Positions 21,650-29,330 of a stretch of 64,000 nucleotides of DNA are shown piece by piece. A program made the translations under genes and the position numbers. The notes under the pieces were generated by a model that did no database searches, had not been told where the DNA came from, and worked only from the letters and a program-made list of their open reading frames with translations. Each line of letters starts with the position of its first letter. Position 1 is the first letter of the stretch. The DNA comes from Modestobacter sp. VKM Ac-2986 (GTDB lineage Bacteria; Actinomycetota; Actinomycetes; Mycobacteriales; Geodermatophilaceae), in contig NZ_JAPVBH010000002.1 in the NCBI RefSeq assembly GCF_026967795.1, positions 310,001-374,000 of the forward strand, read 5' to 3'.

Positions 21650-22678
21650 TCAGCTGTCGCCCTCGCACACGGCGCGGCGGACGAGGTCGGCCGCGCCCAC
21701 CAGGCCGGCCTGGGCGCCGAGCTCGGCAGCCACGATCCGCGGGCCGGGCCGGAAGCCGCGGCCGGGCAGCGCCCGTTCCAGCCGCTGGCGCGCGGGGCCC
21801 AGCACCGTCTCGCCGAGCACGCTCACGCCGCCGCCGATGACGACCACCTCGGGGTCCAGGACCGCGGACAGGTCCGCGATCCCCTGCCCGAGCCAGGTGC
21901 CCACCTCGGCCAGCAGCTCACCGGCCAGCGGGTCGCCGTCGGCAGCCGCACGGGCGACGTCCTCACCGGTGATCCGGTCCGGGTCGCCGTCCACCCGGTC
22001 CAGCAGGTGCGCGGCGGCGGCCGGGGACGAGTGCGCGACCTCGCGGGCAGTGGTGCCCAGCGCGTTGCCGCTGGCGTACTGCTCCCAGCAGCCGCGGTTG
22101 CCGCAGGCGCACAGCCGGCCGTCGGGCACGACCCGCATGTGGCCGTACTCGCCGGCCACGCCGTGGGCGCCGCGCTGCAGCCGGCCGTCGATGACCATCC
22201 CGCCCCCGATGCCGGTGCCCAGGGTGATCATCAGCATCAGGCTGCTGCCGCGCGCGGCGCCGTAGCGGTACTCGGCCCAGGCGGCGGCGTCGGCGTCGTT
22301 GCCCACCCACAGCGGGCGCTGCAGCCGGTCGGACAGCTCCTTGCGCAGCGGCTGGTTGCGCCAGGCCAGGTGCGGGCTGAACAGCACGGTGTCGCCGGTG
22401 CGGTCGAACCAGCCGGCCGCGCCGACGCCGACGCCGACCAGCGGGCCGCCGTGCCGCTCGGCCAGCTCGTCGACGACGGCGGCGATCGCGTCCTCGGTGG
22501 CGGCCACCGACTTGCCCGGCGTGGGCCGGCGGGCGGTGTCGGTGACGGTGCCGTCGGGCAGGACGACGCCGCCGGCGACCTTGGTCCCGCCGATGTCGAT
22601 GCCGAGCGCCGGCAGCGCGGCGGCGTCCTCGGCGCAGCCGTAGGGCAGCGAGCCCAGGTCGGTGTCGGAGGCGCTCAC
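21650..22678 (-). CDS. glkA: ROK-family glucokinase
   Basis: A 342-residue ROK sugar kinase. ALGIDIGGTKVAGGVV is the phosphate-1 loop (residues about 24-39). The catalytic Asp lies in WVGNDADAAAWAEY, and TLGTGIGGGMVIDG is the second ATP loop. The zinc-binding motif is CACGNRGCWEQYASG. It phosphorylates glucose with ATP. In Streptomyces the orthologue GlkA also mediates carbon repression; whether that holds here is unknown. The GTG start overlaps the upstream stop (GTGA), making it the last gene of a four-gene operon with an SRPBCC protein, an ArsA-like protein and a small protein. That linkage is conserved in Streptomyces as I recall it. Confidence 0.9.
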   Translation of the reverse strand: MSASDTDLGSLPYGCAEDAAALPALGIDIGGTKVAGGVVLPDGTVTDTARRPTPGKSVAATEDAIAAVVDELAERHGGPLVGVGVGAAGWFDRTGDTVLFSPHLAWRNQPLRKELSDRLQRPLWVGNDADAAAWAEYRYGAARGSSLMLMITLGTGIGGGMVIDGRLQRGAHGVAGEYGHMRVVPDGRLCACGNRGCWEQYASGNALGTTAREVAHSSPAAAAHLLDRVDGDPDRITGEDVARAAADGDPLAGELLAEVGTWLGQGIADLSAVLDPEVVVIGGGVSVLGETVLGPARQRLERALPGRGFRPGPRIVAAELGAQAGLVGAADLVRRAVCEGDS

Positions 22679-23109
22679 GCGACGTCGATCCGCTGGACGG
22701 GGGCAGTGTGGGGCACGGTCGTCTCCGGAGGAGCGGCCGCGTCCGGGGTGGACGCGGCGGGGTCGGGTGTGCCGGCTGCGGCGGCGCTGCCGTCCGGACG
22801 GGAGGGGGCGCCCTGGGCGGCCGCCTGGGCCCGCAGCGTCGTCGCGGCGGAGGTGAGGACGTCGGCCAGGGACTCGAGCAGGTCGGGGCGGCGGCCGCGC
22901 AGGGCCGCCAGGCCGGTGCACACCGGGCACCAGCGGCACTCCGCGGAGTGGTCGTCGGCCGCGGGCGCACCGGCCGGGGACGCGGTGGCCGCGCCGCCCA
23001 GCAGCCCGCCGAGGACGTCGGACAGCGACGTCCCGGCGGCGTGCTCGGCGGCCAGGCCCGCGGCGAGCCGGCGGGCCTGCTCGACCCAGTCGGGTCCGGG
23101 GGTGGTCAC
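22675..23109 (-). CDS. Small hypothetical protein with CxxC pair (DUF5304-like)
   Basis: A 144-residue protein. The conserved-looking core is residues about 5-90: DWVEQARRLAAGLAAEH, then SAECRWCPVCTGLAALRGRRP, a closely spaced three-Cys group (CRWCPVC) that may bind metal, then PDLLESLADVLTSAATTLR. The C-terminal third is low-complexity Ala/Pro/Ser. It resembles the small protein found between the arsA-like and glucokinase genes in Streptomyces (DUF5304 by memory). It overlaps both neighbours by 4 nt (GTGA each), so synthesis is tightly coupled. Function is unknown. Confidence 0.75.
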   Translation of the reverse strand: MTTPGPDWVEQARRLAAGLAAEHAAGTSLSDVLGGLLGGAATASPAGAPAADDHSAECRWCPVCTGLAALRGRRPDLLESLADVLTSAATTLRAQAAAQGAPSRPDGSAAAAGTPDPAASTPDAAAPPETTVPHTAPVQRIDVA

Positions 23110-24284
23110 GCGGTCCTCCGTTCGCTCCGGGCCGGTCCGGTGGTGGCCGACAGCAGCCCGGGCGGCCACTGCGCCGGGTCGGGGGCGAACCGGACCTCCA
23201 GGGTGGCCTGCCCGGTGCCGGGGGCGGTGAGGTGCCCGGACACCACGGTGCAGCGGCGCAGCAGCGCGTCCAGCGGCAGCGACCGGCGGACGCCGGAGGC
23301 GGTGACCACCAGGTCGTCGCCCCAGCGGGTCAGCCCGACCTCGCCGCGGCGGGCGTGCGGCAGGGCGACGTCCAGCGTCCACCCCTCCGCCGTCCGCCGG
23401 GACGCCGGCGGCGCCGGCGCGGCGGACGCGGTCTCCGGGACCGCGGCGTCCAGGGCCAGCAGGTCGGCCGTCGAGCCCGGCGGGACGGCGGCCTCGGCCA
23501 CCTCGGCGACCGGGACAGACAGCGCGCGCACGGCGGCGACGGCGTCGGACTGCACGGCGGCGCGGGCCGCCCACCACTCCCCCGCCCCCACCGGCAGCAC
23601 CCGGGCCACGGTCGCCGAGGCGACTCGCTGGCCGAGCACCGCCAGCGCCGCGGCGGTCTCCTCCAGCTGGCCGGCGGCGGCCGGCTCGGGGCGCAGCACC
23701 AGGTGCACGGCGGTGCGGGCGGGGTCGGCCAGCGGGACGGCGTCCAGCAGGTCCTCCACCGCGGCGGCGGCGTCCAGCAGCCCGGTGGCGGCACCGGGGC
23801 GGCCGGGGGTCGCGGCGGCGCGCAGGGTGGTAAGCACCCGCAGCCGGGTCGGGGCCAGCTGCCCCAGCCACCAGCGCAGGGCGCCGGGCAGGGCGAGCAG
23901 CGCGGTCGCGTCGGCGAGCGGGCCGGCGTCCACGACGACGACGTCGGCGTCCCCGGCGCGCACGTGGCCGGCGAGCGCGGTCAGCAGCGCGAACGCGGTC
24001 ACCCCGGGGACGGGCACGACCGACGTGGCCGGCGGCACGGTGAGCACCGGGACCGCGGCGGTCAGCTGCTCGGCGTGCCGGGCCCACAGGGTCTCCAGCG
24101 CCGGCAGCGGGGCCACGACGTCGACCGTCACCGCGTCGGCGACGCCGGGGACCACGGGCGACTGGGCGCCGAGGAGCACGACCCGTGCGCCGGCCCGCGC
24201 CCGGGAGAGGGCGGTGGCGGCGGCGACGGTGGAGGTGCCGGCGCCACCCGGGCCGGTGACGAGGAGGACCTGGAGGGAGCCCAT
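23106..24284 (-). CDS. ArsA/ParA-like P-loop protein with degenerate Walker A
   Basis: A 392-residue member of the ArsA/SIMIBI fold, matching Rv2184c in position. The N-terminus reads MGSLQVLLVTGPGGAGTSTV, where the deviant Walker A (KGGxGKST) should be. Both lysines are replaced (GPGGAGTST), so normal ATP hydrolysis is doubtful. A Walker-B-like VVVVDAGPLAD is near residue 120. The C-terminal part (about 305-385) looks like the small beta-rich domain seen at the end of bacterial ArsA-like proteins (LDVALPHARRGEVGLTRWGD, LEVRFAPDPAQWPP). It overlaps the SRPBCC gene by 1 nt and the small-protein gene by 4 nt. True arsenite export is unlikely. A structural or nucleotide-sensing role is possible. 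Confidence 0.75.
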   Translation of the reverse strand: MGSLQVLLVTGPGGAGTSTVAAATALSRARAGARVVLLGAQSPVVPGVADAVTVDVVAPLPALETLWARHAEQLTAAVPVLTVPPATSVVPVPGVTAFALLTALAGHVRAGDADVVVVDAGPLADATALLALPGALRWWLGQLAPTRLRVLTTLRAAATPGRPGAATGLLDAAAAVEDLLDAVPLADPARTAVHLVLRPEPAAAGQLEETAAALAVLGQRVASATVARVLPVGAGEWWAARAAVQSDAVAAVRALSVPVAEVAEAAVPPGSTADLLALDAAVPETASAAPAPPASRRTAEGWTLDVALPHARRGEVGLTRWGDDLVVTASGVRRSLPLDALLRRCTVVSGHLTAPGTGQATLEVRFAPDPAQWPPGLLSATTGPARSERRTA

Positions 24285-24715
24285 CAGCCCTCGACGCGCT
24301 TCTTGAGCTCCTTGAGCGCGGTGTCCAGGATGACCTTCTCGGCCTTGCGCTTGATCAACCCGAGCATCGGGATGGTGAGGTCGACGGTGATCGCGTAGGT
24401 GACCGTCGTGGACCCAGCGGACTCGGCCAGGGAGTAGGACCCGTCCTGCTGCTTCTGCATCTGGCCCTTCACCAGGGTCCAGTCGACCCGGCGGTCACCG
24501 TCCCAGGTGTAGGCCAGCACGTAGTCGTCCTTGACCGCACCGGCGTCGAGCACGAAGTGCACCTGGGAGGCCCGCCCGTCGGGGCCGGTGCCGAGCACCT
24601 CGACCTCCTTGGCCGCGGCCACCCACTGCGGGTAGGCCGGGAAGTCGGCGATCACGGCCATGACCTCGGCCGCGGGGGCGGCGACGACGATCGACTGCGT
24701 GGACTGGTCGGCCAT
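24284..24715 (-). CDS. SRPBCC (START-like) polyketide cyclase/dehydrase family protein
   Basis: A 143-residue helix-grip protein, matching Rv2185c. Typical elements are QSIVVAAPAAEVMAVIADF at the N-terminus, YPQWVAAAKEVEVLG, a beta-rich middle, and the long C-terminal helix KRKAEKVILDTALKELKKRV. SRPBCC domains form a cavity for hydrophobic ligands. With FadD15, PlsC and ArsA-like neighbours a lipid-binding role is plausible but not shown. ATG 24715 is fixed by TACCCT 7 nt upstream (leaderless). It is the first gene of the operon SRPBCC-ArsA-like-small protein-glucokinase. Confidence 0.85.
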   Translation of the reverse strand: MADQSTQSIVVAAPAAEVMAVIADFPAYPQWVAAAKEVEVLGTGPDGRASQVHFVLDAGAVKDDYVLAYTWDGDRRVDWTLVKGQMQKQQDGSYSLAESAGSTTVTYAITVDLTIPMLGLIKRKAEKVILDTALKELKKRVEG

Positions 24716-24722
24716 GGGCGGC

Positions 24723-24728
24723 AGGGTA
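24723..24728 (-). promoter_or_regulatory. -10 hexamer TACCCT, leaderless promoter of the SRPBCC operon
   Basis: TACCCT on the minus strand lies 7 nt before ATG 24715, with no ribosome binding site. Confidence 0.6.
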
Positions 24729-24817
24729 GTCGCTCCGCACGTCCTCCCTGGTCCACGACCGGGGCACACCGCCCGTCCGGGGGGTCGCTGGGCTGCTGCC
24801 CGGGCGCGTCGCCGGAC

Positions 24818-24823
24818 TAGATT
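24818..24823 (+). promoter_or_regulatory. -10 hexamer TAGATT, promoter of fadD15
   Basis: TAGATT lies 68 nt before GTG 24892 and implies a leader of about 60 nt that includes the GAGAGG ribosome site. It is divergent from the SRPBCC promoter. Confidence 0.5.
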
Positions 24824-24891
24824 GAGGGCCGACCCCACGTCCGGGCCGGGTGCGACGGAGCTCCCGGCAGGGCGGGACAGAGAGGACCGGC

Positions 24892-26706
24892 GTGCGCGAG
24901 CTGAGCGTTCCCCCCACCGCCACCGTGGGCCCCGACGAGGCGCTGACCGACATGGTCACCCGCAACGCGGCCGAGCACCCCGACGACGTCGGGCTGCGCC
25001 GGCAGCACGAGGACCGGTGGACCGACGTCACCTACGCCCAGTTCGCCGCCGAGGTCGCCGGGGTCGCCAAGGGCCTCGTCGCCGGGGGCGTGCGAGCCGG
25101 CGACCGGGTCGCGCTGCTGGCGCGCACCCGCTACGAGTGGACGGTCCTGGACTACGCGATCTGGACCGCCGGCGCGGTCGTCGTCCCGGTCTACGAGACC
25201 TCCAGCCCCGACCAGGTCGCCTGGGTGCTGGCCGACTCCGGCGCCCGCGCGATCGTGGTCGAGACCGCCGCGCACGCCGGGGTGGTGGAGTCCATCCGCA
25301 GCGAGGTCCCCGACCTCGACGCCCTCTGGGTCATCGAGGAGGGCGCCCTGGACACCCTCACCACCGCCGGCGCCGACGTCCCCGACGGCGTCCTGGCCGA
25401 GCGCCGGGCGACGCTGGGCGCGGCCAGCCTGGCCACGCTGATCTACACCAGCGGCACCACCGGGCGGCCCAAGGGCTGCGAGCTGACCCACGCGAACTTC
25501 CTCTTCGAGGTCCGCAACGGCATCAGCCTGCTGTCCGGCCACCTCAACGAGCGCGGCTCGCTGCTGCTGTTCATCCCGCTGGCGCACGTGCTGGCCCGGG
25601 TGCTGCAGGTGGGCTGCATCGACAACCGCGTGACGCTCGGGCACACCCCGGACATCAAGGACCTGGTCGGCGACCTCGGCCGTTTCCAGCCCACCTTCGT
25701 GCTCGCCGTCCCCCGGGTGTTCGAGAAGGTCTACAACGGCGCGAAGGCCAAGGCCGAGGCCGACGGCAAGGGGAAGATCTTCGACCGGGCGGCGCAGGTG
25801 GCCATCGACTGGTCCCGCGCCCAGGACGCCGGCGGCCCGGGCCTGGGGCTGCGCGTCCAGCACGCGCTGTTCGAGCGGCTGGTCTACGGCAAGCTGCGCG
25901 CCGCACTCGGCGGCCGCTGCCACGCCGCCATCTCCGGCGGCGCCCCGCTGGGCGCCCGGCTGGGCCACTTCTTCCGTGGCCTGGGCGTCACCGTCTTCGA
26001 GGGCTACGGGCTCACCGAGACCACCGCCGCCGCCGCGGTCAACCACGACGCCGCCCTGCGCATCGGCAGCGTCGGCCGGCCGCTGCCCGGCGTCGACGCG
26101 ATGATCGCCGAGGACGGCGAGGTGCTCCTGCGCGGCGGCATCGTGATGCGCGGCTACTGGCGGAACGAGAAGGCCACCGCCGAGGCGATCGACGCCGACG
26201 GCTGGTTCCGCACCGGTGACATCGGCGAGCTCGACGCCCAGGGCTTCCTGACCATCACCGGCCGCAAGAAGGAGATCCTGGTGACCGCGGCGGGCAAGAA
26301 CGTGGCCCCTGCGGTGCTGGAGGACCGGCTGCGTGCCCACAAGCTGGTCAGCCAGTGCATCGTGGTCGGTGACCAGCGGCCCTTCATCGGCGCCCTGGTC
26401 ACCCTCGACCCCGAGGCGCTGCCGGCCTGGCTGAAGAGCGTGGGCAAGGACACCGCGCTGACCGCGGACCAGCTGCGCGAGGACCCGGAGCTGCTGGCCG
26501 AGCTCGACCGCGCGGTCGCCGAGGCCAACAAGGCGGTCTCCCACGCCGAGGCGATCAAGAAGATCCGGGTGCTCGGTGAGGACTTCACCGAGGCCAACGG
26601 CACGCTCACCCCGAGCCTGAAGCTCAAGCGGGCCGTGGTGATGAAGCAGTACGGCGACCAGGTCGAGGCCCTCTACGCGACCGACGCCGCCGGCTCCCGC
26701 CACTGA
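24892..26706 (+). CDS. fadD15: Long-chain fatty acid-CoA ligase (AMP-forming)
   Basis: A 604-residue ANL-superfamily ligase. It activates long-chain fatty acids to acyl-CoA through acyl-AMP. Motifs: LIYTSGTTGRPKG (P-loop, about 183-195), FEGYGLTETTAAAA (A5), GWFRTGDIGELDAQGFLTIT (A7-A8 with the adenylate Asp), and GRKKEILVTAAGKNVAPAVL with the C-terminal catalytic lysine region. It matches Rv2187/FadD15 in length and in position next to the pimB-like gene. GTG 24892 has AGAGAGG upstream and a TAGATT hexamer about 70 nt away. A strong hairpin follows the stop. Confidence 0.93.
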   Translation: MRELSVPPTATVGPDEALTDMVTRNAAEHPDDVGLRRQHEDRWTDVTYAQFAAEVAGVAKGLVAGGVRAGDRVALLARTRYEWTVLDYAIWTAGAVVVPVYETSSPDQVAWVLADSGARAIVVETAAHAGVVESIRSEVPDLDALWVIEEGALDTLTTAGADVPDGVLAERRATLGAASLATLIYTSGTTGRPKGCELTHANFLFEVRNGISLLSGHLNERGSLLLFIPLAHVLARVLQVGCIDNRVTLGHTPDIKDLVGDLGRFQPTFVLAVPRVFEKVYNGAKAKAEADGKGKIFDRAAQVAIDWSRAQDAGGPGLGLRVQHALFERLVYGKLRAALGGRCHAAISGGAPLGARLGHFFRGLGVTVFEGYGLTETTAAAAVNHDAALRIGSVGRPLPGVDAMIAEDGEVLLRGGIVMRGYWRNEKATAEAIDADGWFRTGDIGELDAQGFLTITGRKKEILVTAAGKNVAPAVLEDRLRAHKLVSQCIVVGDQRPFIGALVTLDPEALPAWLKSVGKDTALTADQLREDPELLAELDRAVAEANKAVSHAEAIKKIRVLGEDFTEANGTLTPSLKLKRAVVMKQYGDQVEALYATDAAGSRH

Positions 26707-26711
26707 CGGTC

Positions 26712-26739
26712 GACCCCGCCGCCTCCGGGCGGCGGGGTC
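26712..26739. terminator. Hairpin between fadD15 and pimB-like gene
   Basis: A perfect 12-bp stem (26712-26723 with 26728-26739) with a TCCG tetraloop lies between convergent stops. Confidence 0.75.
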
Positions 26740-26740
26740 C

Positions 26741-27862
26741 TCAGCCGTCGAGGACGGCGGCGAAGGTCCCGGCGATCGTCGTCCAGGACCACCGCTGCTC
26801 CACCCACGCCCGGCCGGCCGCGCCCATGGCGCGCGCCCGGTCGGGGTCGTCGAGCAGGCCGGCCAGCGTGGCGGCCACCGCCGCCGGTGAGCGAGGGTCG
26901 ACCACGTGCCCGGTGACCCCCTCGACGACGGTCTCCGGCGCCCCGCCGGAGGTGCCGGCCACCACCGGCCGGCCGCAGGCGGCGGCCTCGAGGAAGACCA
27001 TGCCCAGCCCCTCGACGTCCAGCCCGCCCCGGCGGGTGCGGCAGGGCATGGCGAACACGTCCCCGGCGGCGTAGTGCGCCGGCAGCTCCTCCGCCGGCAC
27101 CCCTCCGGTCAGGACGACGGAGTCCTGCAGCCCGCGCGCCGCCACCGCCCGGCGCAGCGCCGGCTCCAGCGGACCGCCACCGACCAGCAGCAGCCGGGCC
27201 CGCGGGTGCCGGGCGAGGACGTCGGCCCAGCCGGCCACCAGCACGTCCTGGCCCTTGCGCGGCACCAGCCGGGACACGCAGACCACGACGGGGGCGTCGC
27301 CGAGCCCGTGCCGGGCGCGCACCGCCGCACCGTCGACGTCCGGGGCGAACCGGTCGACGTCCACGCCGGGTGAGAGCTGCACCAGCTCGGTGCGGTCCCC
27401 CAGCGCCGGGGCGAGCCGGCTCCTCGTGTACTCGCTGATGTAGGTGACGGTGTCCAGGCCGCCGGCGATCCGGCGCATCACCTGCCGCGCGCCGGGCAGC
27501 GCCACCCAGCCGGTCTCGTGCCCGTGGGTGGCCCCGACCAGCCGTTCGACCCCGGCCCGGCGCAGCGCCGGGGCGAGCAGGCCCAGCGGTGCGGCGGCGC
27601 CGAAGAACACCGTGCGGCAGTCGCGCTCGCGGGCCAGCCGCACGGCGGCCCGGGCGGCGCCGGGGGTGGGCAGCAGCATCCCGGTGGGCAGCCGCACGAC
27701 CTCGTAGGGCAGCGCGGCGTCGTGCTCGGCCGAACCGGGGTGGTCGGAGGCCAGCACGACCAGCGACTCCGGGGGCCGGGTGTCCAACAGGGCGGCGACG
27801 AAGGTCTGGATGCCGCCCTGCCGCGGCGGGAAGTCGTTGGTGACGACCAGGGTGCGGCTCAC
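26741..27862 (-). CDS. pimB: GT4 glycosyltransferase, PimB-like (GDP-mannose dependent)
   Basis: A 373-residue GT-B glycosyltransferase. N-terminal VVTNDFPPRQGGIQTFV (acceptor and phosphate loop), ATHGHETGW, TYISEYTRSRL, PGVDVDRFAPD, CVSRLVPRKGQDVLV, and the GT4 EX7E-like EGLGMVFLEAAACGRPVVAG are all present. It is orthologous by position to Rv2188c, which transfers the second mannose onto phosphatidylinositol mannoside. An equivalent PIM-type glycolipid function is likely but depends on whether this organism makes PIMs. GTG 27862 overlaps the M48 peptidase stop (GTGA), so the two form an operon. Confidence 0.85.
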   Translation of the reverse strand: MSRTLVVTNDFPPRQGGIQTFVAALLDTRPPESLVVLASDHPGSAEHDAALPYEVVRLPTGMLLPTPGAARAAVRLARERDCRTVFFGAAAPLGLLAPALRRAGVERLVGATHGHETGWVALPGARQVMRRIAGGLDTVTYISEYTRSRLAPALGDRTELVQLSPGVDVDRFAPDVDGAAVRARHGLGDAPVVVCVSRLVPRKGQDVLVAGWADVLARHPRARLLLVGGGPLEPALRRAVAARGLQDSVVLTGGVPAEELPAHYAAGDVFAMPCRTRRGGLDVEGLGMVFLEAAACGRPVVAGTSGGAPETVVEGVTGHVVDPRSPAAVAATLAGLLDDPDRARAMGAAGRAWVEQRWSWTTIAGTFAAVLDG

Positions 27863-29148
27863 CGGCCGCGCACCCGGGTCCAGTCCTCGGCGAAGGCGAT
27901 CCGCTGTGCCGAGGTGGGGTGACTGCCGAAGAACCACTGCCAGGCTGCCGGCGGGTCGGGGTCGTTGAGGTTGGCCGAGCCCAGCGACCGCTGCACGGCG
28001 ATGAAGGACGCGGGGTCGCCGGTGAGGTCGAGGGCGTGCAGGTCGGCGCGGACCTCGATGTGCCGGGACACCAGGTTCTGCACCGGCGTCGACACCAGCG
28101 TGCCCAGGGCCAGCAGCAGGAGCAGCAGACCCACGACCCGGCCGTCACCCGGGCCGCTCGCCCCCGCCCGGCGCAGCAGCGGGGTGGAGCTCAGCAGCCA
28201 GCCGAGCAGCGCCGTCCCGGCGCCGGCACCCAGCGCACCGATCAGCGTGCCGGTGAGGACGTCGTCGTTGGCGACGTGCCCCAGCTCGTGGGCGGCGATC
28301 GACTCGACCTGCTCGTCGGGCACCTGCTCGAGGAGGGTGTCGTAGACGACGATCCGCCGGGTCGAGCCGAACCCGGACACGTAGGCGTTCAGCGCGGTCG
28401 TGCGGCGGCTGGCGTCGGCGACGAGCACGTCCTCGACCGGGGTGCCGCTGCGCTCGGCCAGCGCGAGCAGCTCGGTGCGCAGCGGGCTGTCGGGCATCGG
28501 TGCGAAGCGGTTGAACGCCGGCTCGATGAGCAGCGGGTAGAGGAACGAGCCGACGACGACCAGGACCGCTGCCCCACCGCCGGCCCAGGCCCACCAGGTG
28601 CGGGGGGCGCGGCGGGCCAGCCAGACCAGCACCAGCAGGCCCACCGCGGTGATCCCGGCGTTGATGCCGGTGGAGGTGGCGACGTCGCGGGCCCACAGGC
28701 CCCAGCTCCGGGTGGACAGCCCGTAGCGGTGCCGGACGACCTCGGCGTAGGCGGCCAGCGGCAGGGTGGCCAGCCGGCCGGCCACCAGGAGGGCCACCGT
28801 GCCCAGCAGCACCTGCCAGCCCCACCCACCGCCCAGCGGCCGGGCCACCGCACGGGCGGTGGCCGCACCGGCCGGGGTCAGGCCGAACACGGCCGAGACG
28901 ACCAGCCCGAGCAGCAGCGAGGTCAGCGACGCCGGGCGCAGCGCCCGGGCGAAGGACTCGGCGCGGGCCGCCTGCTCGGCGGTGAAGGCGGCGGCCGGGT
29001 CGACCGGGGTCCGCCCGCCGGCCGGGGCGGGCAGCAGGTCCCAGGGCGTGACGACCGCGATCACCGCGACCAGGGCCAGGCCCAGCACCGCGGCCACCGC
29101 CAGCGCGAGCCGGCGGGAGGTGGGCTGGACCCCGACGGCGGTGCTCAT
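27859..29148 (-). CDS. M48 family membrane zinc metallopeptidase (Ste24/HtpX type)
   Basis: A 429-residue multi-pass membrane protease. Four or five membrane segments precede the zinc motif AAHELGHVAND (HELGH about 287-291). The third ligand is the Glu in SRHIEVRADLHALDLTG near residue 365, followed by the C-terminal FFGSHPTSAQRI characteristic of Ste24/CAAX-protease-like M48B members. Likely role: quality control or processing of membrane proteins. ATG 29148 shares its first bases with the stop of an 11-codon leaderless mini-ORF (ATGA), so translation is probably coupled to that ORF. It overlaps the pimB-like gene downstream by 4 nt. Mycobacterial Rv2189c at the analogous place is a different protein. 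Confidence 0.87.
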   Translation of the reverse strand: MSTAVGVQPTSRRLALAVAAVLGLALVAVIAVVTPWDLLPAPAGGRTPVDPAAAFTAEQAARAESFARALRPASLTSLLLGLVVSAVFGLTPAGAATARAVARPLGGGWGWQVLLGTVALLVAGRLATLPLAAYAEVVRHRYGLSTRSWGLWARDVATSTGINAGITAVGLLVLVWLARRAPRTWWAWAGGGAAVLVVVGSFLYPLLIEPAFNRFAPMPDSPLRTELLALAERSGTPVEDVLVADASRRTTALNAYVSGFGSTRRIVVYDTLLEQVPDEQVESIAAHELGHVANDDVLTGTLIGALGAGAGTALLGWLLSSTPLLRRAGASGPGDGRVVGLLLLLLALGTLVSTPVQNLVSRHIEVRADLHALDLTGDPASFIAVQRSLGSANLNDPDPPAAWQWFFGSHPTSAQRIAFAEDWTRVRGR

Positions 29149-29180
29149 CCGGAGGCCCCCGAGCGGGTCAGCGTGGACAC
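29145..29180 (-). CDS. 11-codon leaderless mini-ORF coupled to the M48 peptidase gene
   Basis: GTG 29180 opens VSTLTRSGASG and stops at TGA 29147-29145, which overlaps the peptidase ATG as ATGA. The hexamer TAAGCT (complement 29188-29193) lies exactly 7 nt before the GTG, as at the other leaderless starts of this window. The peptidase start itself has no convincing ribosome site, so ribosomes loading on the leaderless mini-ORF would be the simplest route to translate it. The peptide has no recognisable family or Cys run. Confidence 0.5.
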   Translation of the reverse strand: MSTLTRSGASG

Positions 29181-29187
29181 GGCGGCG

Positions 29188-29193
29188 AGCTTA
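29188..29193 (-). promoter_or_regulatory. -10 hexamer TAAGCT, leaderless promoter of mini-ORF and M48-pimB operon
   Basis: TAAGCT on the minus strand lies 7 nt before GTG 29180 and 39 nt before the peptidase ATG. Confidence 0.55.
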
Positions 29194-29255
29194 GGCAGCC
29201 GGTCTGTGCGCGGCCCCTGACCGGCGGGCGCCCGGCCGGCGGCCCCGGGGACGCC

Positions 29256-29311
29256 GGGCCCAGGGCGGCGGGCCCAGGGCGGCGGGCCCAGGGCGGCGGG
29301 CCCAGGGACGC
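29256..29311. repeat. 14-bp tandem repeat, 3.8 copies
   Basis: The unit GGGCCCAGGGCGGC occurs at 29256-29269, 29270-29283 and 29284-29297, with a partial fourth copy to 29311. Each unit holds a GGGCCC palindrome. The array lies between the NlpC/P60 gene end and the M48 promoter. Confidence 0.9.
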
Positions 29312-29330
29312 CGGTCGCGGGGCGGCGCGG

